From positions 1,240,001 to 1,304,000 of the forward strand of contig WARS01000051.1 in assembly GCA_008933995.1 (NCBI GenBank): DNA of 64,000 nt, given 5' to 3'. Below, one piece after another: positions 1 through 10,929 of this stretch. Below the pieces are notes generated by a model that saw only the letters and a list, made by a program, of their open reading frames with translations, searched no databases and was not told the DNA's origin. This DNA comes from Datnioides undecimradiatus (lineage: Eukaryota; Chordata; Actinopteri; Lobotiformes; Datnioididae). Position numbers and translations under genes: made by a program. The stretch's first letter is position 1. The number at the start of each line of letters is the position of its first letter.

Positions 1-244
1 CACTGTGGTGTGCAAAAAGAAAGTGTTTCTCATGCAAGAATATTCCTCCATGCGGCTGTGGTGTAACACTGTTTCGTGTGACACCCAACTTTACGAGTTT
101 CATACACTCTAATCCATCCTTTTGTCCTTTTGTTGAGCTGTGTTAGTCTGTAGTATGTGTGACCTGGTCCTGTAAGATTTTTATCTCCAGTAGGTCGGCT
201 TTGGTTTTTCTTTACTCCCTGGCGTTCCTGTGTATTTTCGACAG

Positions 245-362
245 CAAACACAGAGATCGGCTTCACACTGGAGGAGTATCCATGGCCAGAAGAGATGCTG
301 CCCCCACAGCCGTCAGAGATCGACCTCAGGCCTGCTCCAGGAGGAAATGAACCTCACATAAT
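245..362 (+). CDS. Unassigned exon-like segment (possible last or internal exon)
   Basis: I do not recognise this product. A strong polypyrimidine tract ends in a CAG acceptor at 242-244. The frame that starts with a split codon at 245 reads an ordered, acidic and proline-rich peptide (around 265-345 it includes EEYPWPEEMLPP and SEIDLRP). That frame stops at 364-366. A possible donor, AT|GTAGTT, after 362 would instead splice in phase 2 to an acceptor near 535. Two readings are open: the C-terminal exon of a gene that starts before the window, or an upstream exon of the chemokine-like gene that follows. In human the gene on this side of CCDC96 is TBC1D14, but I cannot match this peptide to it. 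The call rests only on splice-site quality and peptide composition. Confidence 0.3.
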
Positions 363-534
363 GTAGTTGGTGTTTAATGTTTTGCTTTTTAAGTCATATT
401 AACACATTACACATATTTTATACATTATACCGACTCTTCTTCTGTTGCATCGCTGAGCTGTGGATGACACTGCAGCGCTGCAACATGACATGCAGGTGCA
501 GTTTAACAGTGTCTCTGCTTCTATCCCCTGTTAG

Positions 535-1218
535 AGACCTGGATCGGACAACTCCAGCTCCACCCCCTGCACAGACGCCGACGACCTCAGCGCTCGGCCC
601 TGCCAGGAGCTCAGAAGCTGCTGCTGTTAGTGACGCCTACCGTCCAATGTGCCTGAACTGTGCTCCAAGAGTTAGCAGTGAGTGTTTGCTCTAACACACT
701 GAAGGTTTGAAGGAGAACGTTCCTCACTATAAGCCTACACATCACCATTATCATCACATAATTAACTCTTAGCGTTGTTAATGAAGGTCATCTGAGTAAA
801 ATACCAACATTTTCAGGCATGATCCCGTGCTGCTTCAAGTTTTACACCGGAAGAATACCATGGAGACGTATTAAAGCATATTTTCAAGTCTCACCACCAC
901 TGTGTCCCATGAAGGCCATTGTGTAAGTAAAGGCTAATGCTAGCATATTCGCATAGATATAACATTATGAATTTCCATTTCCAACATTTATGTATTATGA
1001 GTATGAAATAAAATGTAATTTTTGGTCAAAAATGCACATTTTAGTATACTTTAGAGTTAGTGGTTACAACAAACTGAGCGTAATAATGACTCATCATCTT
1101 ATTCTCTCTCCACAGTCTGATTACAGTTAAAAAACGCAAATTGTGTGTTGATCCAAGCGATGTATGGGTCCGGAATATTCTGAAAAACACGAGACCTCTG
1201 CATTATGTTGGGCAGTAG
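535..1218 (+). CDS. CC chemokine-like gene, 5' end unresolved
   Basis: This encodes a small secreted-chemokine fold that would act on leukocyte G-protein-coupled receptors. Exon 817-922 follows a TTTCAG acceptor and ends at a GTAAGT donor. It carries adjacent cysteines (IPCCFKFYTGRIP), 23 residues, then a third cysteine. Exon 1116-1218 follows a CTCTCCACAG acceptor, completes the split valine codon, and carries KRKLCVDPSDVWV with the fourth cysteine, ending in TAG. The CC-23-C-15-C spacing and the phase-1 and phase-2 introns are those of CC chemokines. The preceding exon (about 535-677, donor A|GTGAGT) joins in frame but encodes a Pro/Ala/Ser/Thr-rich segment ending MCLNCAPRVS, not a hydrophobic signal peptide. 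The true first exon is therefore missing or upstream. The family call is firm, but the subfamily and the 5' structure are not. Confidence 0.72.
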
Positions 1219-1386
1219 CGCCATCTGCTGACATCTGCAAATGAAAACAGAATGCGGTGCCTGAGACGGCGTGGCAGGGTCGCTGTGGAATCACCTTCGT
1301 GATAATTTCATCAAACCTTGTAAACATCAGGCAAAAATAGAGGACCAAGGTCACAGAAGAAGCAGAGACCTGTTCTCACCTTATTG

Positions 1387-1392
1387 ATTAAA
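1387..1392 (+). terminator. Candidate poly(A) signal ATTAAA of the chemokine-like gene
   Basis: ATTAAA lies about 170 bases past the stop at 1218, in the expected orientation. No cleavage site can be proven from sequence alone. Confidence 0.35.
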
Positions 1393-2131
1393 TTGCGGGT
1401 ACGAGTTGCCTTTGTTCCCTAGTTATGGTCGATACATCTGCAGAAATAAGTGTATATGCACATTACTGATCATTATAATAGTCATTCCTATGTTATGGTA
1501 GCAATATCAGTACTGAGGTATTTGGGGCATTGTGATATTTGTTCATGTAAATCTCTGTCTGCTTTTTATTATGAATTATAAGCAAACCTATCAGGGTTAG
1601 TGATTAGCAACCTCAGAGTCACAGAATCACAGGACGCCATTGTTAAATTAGGAACGTCACAAAACGCTCATTAAAATTTACAAACATTTACAAACAATTT
1701 AGGGAATGCTGATTGGTGACCATTAGAGTTTACTGTAGGAACATTTTTAACCTGAGACACAACCAGCCTGCAGTATGTAGCATAGTATTAAACTAAACTC
1801 CATGTTAACATTGTATCATGAATGCAGTAAAGAAGAACTGTAAAGCAAAAAATGTTGCAAGTGATTAAAATCTGATTATTACTGAAGAAATCATGATTGT
1901 GTTGGTCTTTAACAGTGATTTCACAGTGATGCCGGGAGTAGACCACACCACATATGTGTTTCCTGACATTGGTTTCTGACAGTTACAGCCTGGTGAAGTA
2001 CATTGATTACAGAACTGGGTATTTTCTATAATGACACACATGAGGTAAAACTACAAATAGTAAGCCCTGATGCTCATTATCATCCCTGATGTCCCTCGTC
2101 TGCAAATCAGACTTTTCTGGGCTGATACTCA
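1393..2131. other. Convergent intergenic DNA between the chemokine-like gene and ccdc96
   Basis: This is AT-rich sequence without a convincing exon. The minus strand has an AATAAA hexamer (TTTATT on plus, 1565-1570), which is a candidate poly(A) signal for ccdc96 about 560 bases past its stop. Confidence 0.5.
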
Positions 2132-4307
2132 TTAAGCTGTCTTCCATCTGCCACAGCTGAAGAGAATCTCAGCTTGTCGGCCCTTCAGATTCTCCAGCTG
2201 TTCCTCCAGGTGCTCGGAAGCATCCACGGTGTTCTCAAAGTCCTGAAGCAGGACCCTGTTCCCCAGCAGTCCGCGATGCTCTTTCAGCCTCAGGTTGTCT
2301 CTCTGGAGGCTGTTGCGTGCCTGCTTTGTCCTGGTCAGGAGGTCCCTCTTCCTGGCCACCATGGCCTCCACCTCAGCCAGCTGCTCTTGCTTGGCTTGGA
2401 CCTCAGTCTGGCTCCAGAACAACTTCTCCTTTATGTTTGACAGGAGCTGATAGAGCAGAAGACAGCACATTACATAATCTACCACTTAATAATTGAAAAT
2501 CCTATTTCTTGTTCCAACCACTCTGATGCACTCTGCATCTGTAGGCTCTTCAACCCACCTCCAAACTGCAGCTGATCTTTCTCTGCATCTTCATCGATTC
2601 CTCATTTTGTTTTTCCGCCTGCTTTTTCAGCTCCAGCCTCTCAGCCTGCAGCTGCTCAAACTGGAGCTGGAGGGGGTCCCTGGAGTGCTCGTCCCCGTCA
2701 CGGAGCTGTGCCTCCAGCCTTTGAATTCTCACCTTCAGCCTGATGTGCTTGAGGCGCAGCTTGATCAGCTCGTCCTGGTGAAGCTGCTCTGCTGCCAGGG
2801 TTGACTCCACTTTGGCCCGAGCGGCTTGTTTACCGAGGCGTCGGCTCAGCACTGTCACAGCTACATCCTGCTTCAGTGCCATGAACGCTTGCCATTCATT
2901 TTCCACCTGAGTATGAAGATAAGACGGTTTTACCCACCAATCAGCTCACCATAACACACTCTATCAACTCTTACTGTGCAACAAGTTGTTATATGTGCAA
3001 TCAGAAAACTCATGCAAAGAGCTTTGGGGTGTTTGCAAAGTGTTTCAATAAACCCTGCAATCTTGATATCAACATATTTGGGAAAAAATTATGTTATATT
3101 TGATTTTTTTCATCCAGTTGTATTTGCATTCCCCTGTTCACATACTGTTGAGAGAATGGTTCAGTATGCGCGTCACATCCACCCAGCTCACTGCGTAGCA
3201 GCATGTGTAGCCCCCTTGTATTCCTTTTCCCTGGAGAGACTGCTAAAGCCTCTGAAAACCAGGTTTCAGATCTTATTTATTTATTTAAGTGAGAAATTAC
3301 TTAATGAGAAAAATACATTATTTAATTAAATAATTAAATATCATAATAATTAAGTATTAAATATCAAGCCTTATAATATTAAACGTGTTGGTGTGGTGTA
3401 TTTAAATCATCAGCCATATTGGAAATTTGTGAAATTTCCGCTTGCAAAACATGTCAACAGTTGCACATCAATCATGTGTCAGAAATGATCAAATTGAAAC
3501 TTTTTTGAGACTTTGACCAGCTGTGACCTTGTCCAGCTTCTCCTGGGACTGAAAGCTCAGCTCCTGTGCCTGCTGCTGAGCTGTCACTGACTCAGTGGTG
3601 AGCCGCTGCTTCAGGTCAGTCAGGATCTCGATGAGCTTCTCGTACTCCTGCATCTGCTCCGACAACGCCGGCAGCTCCCTCTCCATCTGGCCGTCGTCCC
3701 CGGCCTTCTTGCGGAGGTACTCTGCCAGCTTCATCTGCAGCTGGGTGCTGTGTTGGCTGGCTTTGTCTTGCTCCTCACGCAGCTCCCGCAGGAGCTGTGT
3801 GCACTCCTCATGGTCAATGTCTTCTTCATCTGCAGGAGCAGCAGTGGGATCCCCTAGCTCAGCTTCCTCCTCTTCCTCTTGTGCAGGACTGATGGTCTCT
3901 CTCTCTGGGGTCTCAAGATGCAGTCTCTCAGGTCCATCATCATCACCATCGTTGCTGTTGATCTCAAAAACAACACTCTCCTCGTGGGACATTGGCTCTT
4001 TGTTGACTTCATTTATGTTTACAGCCATGTCTTCACTTGTGGTGATCTCGTGGACACCAGGGAGCTCATTCCCATTGATCTCCTCTGGCTCAGAGGATGT
4101 TGCTTCTTCAGCCAGAGCCTCCTCAGTGGTTTTTACACTCTCTGAGGTGCCCTCATCATGATCTGATGCATCTGTTTTAGCTGGCACACCTTCATGTCCA
4201 TTCAGAAGAACAGGAGACATCTTCTCCTCCTTGGTGGAATCTGCTGATACCACTCTCTCTGTGTCACTCTTCGCCTCGTTTTCTTCATTTTCTGCCTCTC
4301 CGTCCAT
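2132..4307 (-). CDS. ccdc96: Coiled-coil domain-containing protein 96, axonemal/ciliary
   Basis: CCDC96 works with CCDC113 in motile cilia; in Tetrahymena the pair sits at the base of a radial spoke near the nexin-dynein regulatory complex. There are three coding exons on the minus strand: 4307-3528, 2906-2559 and 2446-2132. Both junctions are phase 0 with GT-AG ends (DKV-ENEW, SLE-LLSN). The product is about 480 residues. Residues 1 to about 165 are acidic, low-complexity Glu/Asp/Ser/Thr sequence. The rest is continuous heptad-like coiled coil of the CCDC113/CCDC96 family (formerly DUF4201), including DVAVTVLSRRLGKQAARAKVE and DELIKLRLKHIRLK. The start (MDGEAENEEN) is the first in-frame ATG after the bidirectional promoter. 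The gene is head to head with tada2b. I recall the human gene (about 555 residues) as having a single coding exon, so the introns here are of interest. The identity is also supported by the neighbours. Confidence 0.93.
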
Positions 4308-4406
4308 TTTTCAACAGAAACAAGTACTAAAAAGTGTTTTTCAGTGTGTCTATAGTTATAGGGCTCGTGCACCTCCGTAGTCAATGAAACTGTTCGTTTT
4401 GTTTCA

Positions 4407-4420
4407 GTTGTCCTGGAAAC
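4407..4420. promoter_or_regulatory. X-box motif (RFX/ciliary regulation)
   Basis: GTTGTCCTGGAAAC differs at two positions from the classic X-box GTTGCCATGGAAAC and fits the degenerate RFX pattern on both strands. It lies 100 bases upstream of the ccdc96 ATG, the usual place for X-boxes of ciliary genes. Confidence 0.65.
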
Positions 4421-4432
4421 TGGCACAGGGAG

Positions 4433-4437
4433 CCAAT
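4433..4437 (+). promoter_or_regulatory. CCAAT box (NF-Y)
   Basis: The context AGCCAATCAG matches the extended NF-Y consensus. It lies 126 bases upstream of the ccdc96 start and 127 bases upstream of the tada2b start. Confidence 0.55.
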
Positions 4438-4563
4438 CAGAGGCGGCCTGACCCTTGGCTCATTAATATTAACAAGCAGGATGTGAGTAGGTCGCGCCGT
4501 GAGGCTCGCGGTGCGCAGGCGCGCGGATCTGCCTCCAACAACAAGAAGCAGGAGCCAGGCAAT

Positions 4564-7034
4564 ATGGCCGACCTGGGGAAGAAGTACTGCGTGAACTGCC
4601 TTGCAGATGTTACAAACCTGCGGCTTCGCTGCACCGACTGCCCCGATATCGAGCTGTGCCCGGAGTGCTTCTCGGCGGGCGCAGAAATCGGTAATCACCG
4701 GAGATGGCACGGGTACCAGCAGGTCGACGGCGGTCGGTTCTCTCTCTGGGGTCCCGAGGCAGAGGGAGGATGGACCAGCAGGGAAGAGCAGTCGCTACTC
4801 GATGCCATCGAGCAATATGGATTTGGAAACTGGGTACTTTGAAAGTTACTTCATTTATCTCTACAGTTCACCATTAACGCTCGCTAGAGTTTAGCTTAAA
4901 GTGCGTAGGAAACGTCAAGAGTAACAGGTGGCTGGTATCGATAACTGTAATGAACTGCATCATTATCCATTTTCTGTACGTACTGTCGGAAAAGTTGGAC
5001 ATTAAATTACGAGCGGGAGAAAAACTCTGTCACTCTGACCCCTCTCAAAGCAGCAGACAAACACTTATTCATTTTTATTTGCTTAATATTAAAGACACAA
5101 CAAGGCTTCTGTAGAATGCCACAGCATGAACGGGCGTTATTTGTGTATAAGCAAGTCACATATTCAGGTAATAATAGATAGTTATTAATCAATGGGATCA
5201 ACATACGGGTACTTCAGGAGGACCAGAGGTAACCAATAGAAACATGGAAATAATAAGAAACAGTTTTTAATGAGGTACTGAACTAAACTAAGACACGAAC
5301 CTCTCAATGTATGAAATATTAATAGCAGGTTATATGCTGCACACTCGGGGAGTGTATAAGTGACCTGTGGAGGGTAAATCTACCATATATATGATCTCAG
5401 TACATTTTTGACAGACACATCATATGTTAGCATTAGAGGGAGCTTTATGAAAACAGGATTTCAGTTCTAATCAACATTGCATCCCATAATGCATTATGTG
5501 TGAGTACATTGTTCTTGGAAACTTATTTGAAATAATAATGAAAACAGACACTTAAAATAATATATGAACAAATGTACGGCTGATTTTCACAGAGCCTGGG
5601 GTGGCAGCCAGGGATTCATTTTAGAAAGATATTAAAGACAGAGAAGCAGAATATTATCACCTTTTTAGATGCTGGAACCAGAGACGCTTTCTGTTTTTGC
5701 CATAAATGTCTAATATATTGATGAGCATTCTATATTATTTATTATTGATTATTAATTGAGGATTTATCATACTCTTTAATGCTCATTAGTAACAACTTCC
5801 TGTTTGTCTTATTCTTCTTCAGGAGGACATGGCAGCTCACGTTGGAGCATCCCGAACTCCTCAGGAAGTCATGGAACACTATGTCACCATGTACATCCAC
5901 GGGAACCTGGGTAAGGCCTGCATCCCTGACAGCATTCCCAACAGGGTGACCGACCACACATGCCCAAGCGGGGGTCCTCTGTCGCCTAGCCTTACCACTC
6001 CGCTCCCTCCACTGGACATCAGCCTGGCTGAGCAGCAGCAGCTGGGCTACATGCCACTACGTGATGACTATGAGATTGAATATGACCAGGACGCTGAAAA
6101 GCTCATCAGTGGGCTGTCTGTGAATTACGACGACGAGGATGTGGAAATCGAAATGAAGCGTGCCCATGTCGACATGTATGTGCGAAAGCTCCGAGAACGC
6201 CAGCGACGTAAAAACATCGCCAGAGACTACAACCTGGTGCCAGCCTTCCTGGGCCGGGACAAGAAAGACAAGGAGAAGGAGAAACCAGGAGTGCTGGGGG
6301 GCATTGGCTCTGTTGGTGGTGTTGGTGGGGCAGGATCTGGCGGTGGAGCCGTTGGATCAGGTTCTACGACAGCAGCAGGACCAGGTCCTGTTCCAAGCAC
6401 ACCGAAAAGAAAGATCACCAAGGAAGAGAAGGAGCAGCGAGTGAGGCTGCGCGGCCTCTGTCAGTTCATGGCCCATCGGGAGTTTGAAGAATTCTTTGAG
6501 AATATGCACAAAGAACGTATGCTGAGGGCCAAGGTGCGTGAGCTGCAGCGCTACCGCCGCAACGGCATCACCCGCCTGGAGGAGTCTGCTGAATATGAAG
6601 CAGCGCGCCACAAACGAGAGAAACGCAAGGAGAACAAAAGTGTGGTCACCTCCAAACGGGGCAGCGGAGGAGGTGGTGGGCTCGGCTCCGGGATGGGACT
6701 TGGTGGTGGGGCTGGAGGGGGAGGAGGTGTTGCTGGAGGGTTGGGGGTTGGAGGAGGAATCAAAGAAGAGGGCAAAGATGGTGAGTTTGCCGCCATTGAG
6801 AATCTGACGGGCTTCGAGCTGCTGTCTGACAGGGAGAAGGTCCTGTGCAACTCTCTGAACCTCAGCCCGGCGCGCTACCTGACTGTCAAAACCATCATCA
6901 TCAAGGATCACCTGCAGAAAAGGCAGGGCATCCCCGCCAAGAGCCGGCTGCCCAGCTACCTTGACAAGGTCCTCAAGAAACGCATTCTCACCTTCCTCAC
7001 AGAAAGTGGCTGGATATCCCGGGATGCCTCTTAG
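4564..7034 (+). CDS. tada2b: Transcriptional adapter 2-beta (SAGA complex)
   Basis: TADA2B links the Gcn5/PCAF acetyltransferase to the SAGA coactivator in the nucleus. There are two coding exons, 4564-4833 and 5823-7034, joined in phase 0 (GNW-EDMAAHV) across a 989-bp intron with a GTACTT donor and TTCTTCAG acceptor. The 493-residue product has an N-terminal ZZ zinc finger (Cys 9, 12, 23, 26, 32, 35; His 45, 49), a SANT domain at about 68-120, the conserved ADA2 middle region, and a C-terminal SWIRM domain at about 412-493 (DREKVLCNSLNL to ESGWISRDAS). The human protein is 420 residues. The excess is largely two glycine-rich tracts at about 245-280 and 375-408. The ATG has A at -3 and G at +4. 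The orientation and the ccdc96 partner match the human locus. Identity is certain at family level and very likely at paralogue level. Confidence 0.97.
4834..5822 (+). other. tada2b intron 1
   Basis: This is an AT-rich intron bounded by GTACTT and TTCTTCAG. I see no other gene or repeat array in it. Confidence 0.9.
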
Positions 7035-10000
7035 CGAGCCATTCAGGCAGGAAGTAAAGAGTTGATGATCTCTGGTAGCTAAGTTGCTCTAAGCTCTGAG
7101 AAGCTGGACAAAACTCCTGGCTTTGACCATTTTTGTTCAAAGGTGGCCGTGTGAATATGTACAATGCAAAGAGAGACGATGCCCCAATGGAAAAAAGTAT
7201 ATTTTCATAGCGGGGCCAGGAACAACGATAAGCCTCTATTTTTACATTTGGAATGGGACGGGGGTGAGAAACAACTCTGTGGGTTCAAAGTACTTTCTGA
7301 CCATATTGTTTCTACGTGATGATAACTACAACAACACTGCGAGGTTTCGGAGAGATTTGGTGTTAACGCAACAGGCTCATTGAAGAGGTCAACCTAGAAA
7401 TGCTATTTTGGATCCAATTAGAGACAGGGCAGATGGCGTTTCATGCTGAAAAGAAGGGGAAACGAGAAGAAGAGTCGTGTTTTGACCGCATGGTCCTGAT
7501 GGGTAACAGAAATGATCCCTTGTGCTTGAAGATGAAGCTGTTTTCAGGATCTCTCAAACTCAAAACCTAAGGTTCGTCAGTTAAAATTTGAGGGCATTTA
7601 TTTCCCAGAAATTGTCAAACAACTTGGGTAACACCTCAATCTTCAGGCCAATTTTCTGTCCTACCTACTGCCTGAACACGGTGTGTATCAGCGTTGATCT
7701 ACAGCTAAACGGGTAAATTAGCCGTACGGACACATCTGCTAATGTCCACTCATCATGCATCAGTATTGACACATGTTGACCAATAAGTAACAGGAAGTGT
7801 CAATACAGAAATGCCAAAGATTATATTTAAAGATGAATTAGAAACAGTGTCTCTGTTGTAGTCTGTCCACTGGAGGGTGCTAGGAAGATTGTTTTTAAAG
7901 CTGCCAAATGTCCCACTCAGGATCTGTCACACACTTGGATTTGCGTCTTACATGCTTCTCTATAAAATCCACTATTCACGCTAAGATATTGTTTATTCAG
8001 AAACTCGGCAGGACTGTGTGTCTGTGGTTTGATCAGATGTGATTCATGGCAGCAGAAGCAAACAAACCCAGAACTGCCCTTAGATTTGATGCTGAACTGG
8101 GTTTTCAGCAGAGTTTGTGTCGTTCCATGCTAATGCACCTGAAACATGTTGCCATGACAGCATTTCAAGGTGTGTCAGACAGATGGTGCAGTAGACAGGA
8201 CAGCACAGCTGGATTTAAACGGACCTTTGACACTTTTCATACCAGCTGCTTGTTTTCAGTGTATCAGCTGATTTAACCCATAGGCGACGTCACCAACTGA
8301 CGGGACTCCAATCGGATCTGATGGACTTTGACCAAACAGCCCTCCTACTGCCTTCAAATTTGCAGCAATGAAATTTCGCTTGGTCCCAATTGGTGCACGA
8401 CATCCTTCCAAGTTTGCCCCCGTCCATTTTAAAGCAGCGAGAAAAGCATAGAGGGAAACAGAAAAGAGCGGTTTACATGTTGGCAGGATACAGTGTTTAT
8501 GTACGACCCCGTTCCCCACAACGAGAGAGGCCTCTTAAATATCCAGATGTTGTCCATAGAAGTAAATGCAGTCTGACTCTAATTTGCATTTTTTTATGAT
8601 CTCCATTAAGTTGCAATTTAAATTTGCCCCAAAAATTATTATTACATTTTTTTTTAAATTTCCTTGTCCACACTATAGAATGCAGGTAAAGAAGGTCAAT
8701 GTTAGGGCATTAACCGATGGTGAAAGTCCAATATTGGTCGTTTATTGGTTTCATAACTTTCATAAGTAACCTCTTTATGTTAAACACTCCAATGGCAGTG
8801 TCCTTCCTCGTTATATGCATGCGACTTGCCCTGTGGTTTACCGCTCCACGTGCCCGCAGCTTCCCACGCGGCGTGTCGAAGCAGACCTTACCTGCAGCCT
8901 GTCATCAGTTTGTCAGAGGTAACCTCACGTTGTGCTGAAGGCAGAACAGCAGCAGTAGCAGCAGCGGTGACTCATTCTCCTGCTTTTCCTGCAAGCCGAG
9001 CCGAGCGGTGGACATTTCGCTATTTAAATGCAAATGAAGTTATTGAATGGGCCGTCATCACACAGCGCGAGGTGACGCTCTGAGAGAAAGGCGTGCGGAC
9101 GTGTGGTTATTACCTAAGCTGGAATATGTCCTAGATTCATATTCTTGGCCTCTTTGGGTTGACATGTGGCATTAGTTGTGTAGTGGGAGGCGTAGAGGTT
9201 CTGGCAGGAGATGACCCTGGAGGGCGTCATGGTCCTCTTTAGACCAAAATTAGTCACTCCTAGCCATGTTTCATCAGTGTGGCGCTCCAGACCATGTACC
9301 ATTGTCCACAAACACTACAACTGCTTTTAAATGATATCTGGTTTATTCTAGATTTCTCTTATTGTCAACAAATCCCATGAAAGAGTGAAAGCTTTCAACG
9401 AATTGATTCTTCCAAGTGTCGCCTGGCTTCAGCCGCCTGGTTTAGACCATTAAAACACGTGGATGAGCCCCTCTCCAACACTGGCTGACGTTTCCTTTTT
9501 CTCTGTGAACACACATGCTGTAGTTTACTGTGACTCAGTCCCACACGCGCTCCGGCCTGCTGTCCAAAATGCTCACCGGAGCACCGAACGCGTATCAGTC
9601 CGCAGCCGAAAATAGACCCAGACGAGCGCACCGCCTGGCCCCATTTGTGAAACGTTAGTTGAAAACCAGTGTCCGGCTGTTTCAGGAAATCACAGAGACG
9701 TTTAAAGGTAGAAGCACTTTGTCATGATATGTTACCTTTAGAAGATTCACACATGTCATGGGATATAACGGGTGTGGAGCAAACAGAGAAGGGAAAATGG
9801 AAAGTACTAAGAGGCGGACGAGTTTTGTCTTTACTCGGGCTTGTTGACAATATGACACATGTTCAGTATTACCAGTCTTAATGATGAGAACCACTGCATC
9901 TAATTGCTTTTCAGCTTGTTTTGTTCCTTGACTCATGGCTTTAGTTTAGAGACTGCCGCGCTGCATGCTGTTCTGATTTAGCTGTATTCCTCGCTGTCGT

Positions 10001-10500
10001 GGGAGCAGCAGGACAGGCTGCAGCTAAGGGAGAAAGTCTGAATGTTGTCCTGGGAGCAGAACGTCCCAGAAAGGCCTGTAAACAAAGCAGAGATGACCCG
10101 GAACTGACACCTGAACTCGATGGCTTGATTTACTTGTTTGTGACCTTCTGTTTGTTCCTTTAGATGGCTCCTAGATAGTCATTTCTTCTTCGTGGGGCTT
10201 TTTACAGTGGCACCGTTCTGCATGCGAAACCAAATGTTCCACCTTCTTTCAAAAACAGTGTGTTTCAGTGTCAATGTCTCGAAAAATATGGCGATTTGAT
10301 CCTTTTTTTTGTACCCACTGTGGGAATGTTGTTATCTTTTCTGAGGGGACGGGGTTGCTTACTTCATGCCACCAAATGTAAATACTTTTGTAAGATAACT
10401 TGGAAAAAGAAACTATAACTACTGCTCTGTGAAATGTACAGTATTTTGTGTCATGGAAATTTTTTTATAGGTTTTGTAATAAAAGAAAAACAGATTTTTG
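7035..10500 (+). other. Probable long 3' UTR of tada2b
   Basis: No coding exon, splice-bounded ORF or microsatellite is evident from the tada2b stop to an AATAAA at 10478-10483. That hexamer sits in a U-rich context (TTTTTTTATAGG upstream) typical of transcript ends. A later AATAAA at 10851 is an alternative. The length of about 3.4 kb is inferred from the absence of an earlier good signal, so the assignment is tentative. Confidence 0.5.
10478..10483 (+). terminator. Candidate poly(A) signal AATAAA of tada2b
   Basis: A canonical hexamer preceded by a T-rich stretch. It is the first good plus-strand signal found after the tada2b stop. Confidence 0.45.
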
Positions 10501-10929
10501 GATCATGGAGAAGCGTTTTCTGGGGCTTCGGGTACGGTAATGCTGCGGAGCTGTGTTTCATCCTGTCGCCGAGCTTCTGTCGTCCTGTGACGTGACAACG
10601 TGTGTATGGAGATGTATTAAAAGTGCAAATACTTTATGATTCTGATTAGTCCTGTTTCCTCTTAAGTCATTTGTGGAAGCTGGGAAGCGTGTATGTAACC
10701 ACCGAATGTCAGCTTCTTCTGTCAGCAGAGTAACAGAGAGAGGGTTTGTTCCTCGAGCTGCAACTGTGGAGTCTGACGAGTTCCACCAGAGCAGCATGTC
10801 AATGAGCTCACGTTGGGTAGTGTTTTCAGATGTAAGACAAGACAGAGAGCAATAAAAGAAGTTAAAATAGCGAATTAAAAAAAAAAAATCTTGACAAAAA
10901 AGTGAAAAATTCAAATTGATAATTGAAAA

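Larger units (their letters stand above)
4308..4563. promoter_or_regulatory. Bidirectional ccdc96/tada2b promoter
   Basis: Only 256 bases separate the two divergent start codons. The segment holds an RFX-type X-box at 4407-4420, a CCAAT box at 4433-4437 and a short CpG-rich part (about 4490-4535, with GGTGCGCAGGCGCGCGG). I see no TATA box near either start, which fits a housekeeping-type divergent promoter. Confidence 0.75.

Noticed and set aside
3595-4161. 188-codon serine-rich plus-strand frame
   Set aside because: It is antisense to the acidic exon of ccdc96, and the serine richness mirrors Glu/Asp codons.
6357-6911. 184-codon minus-strand frame inside tada2b
   Set aside because: It is the antisense of conserved TADA2B coding sequence, and its composition is explained by the glycine tracts on the other strand.
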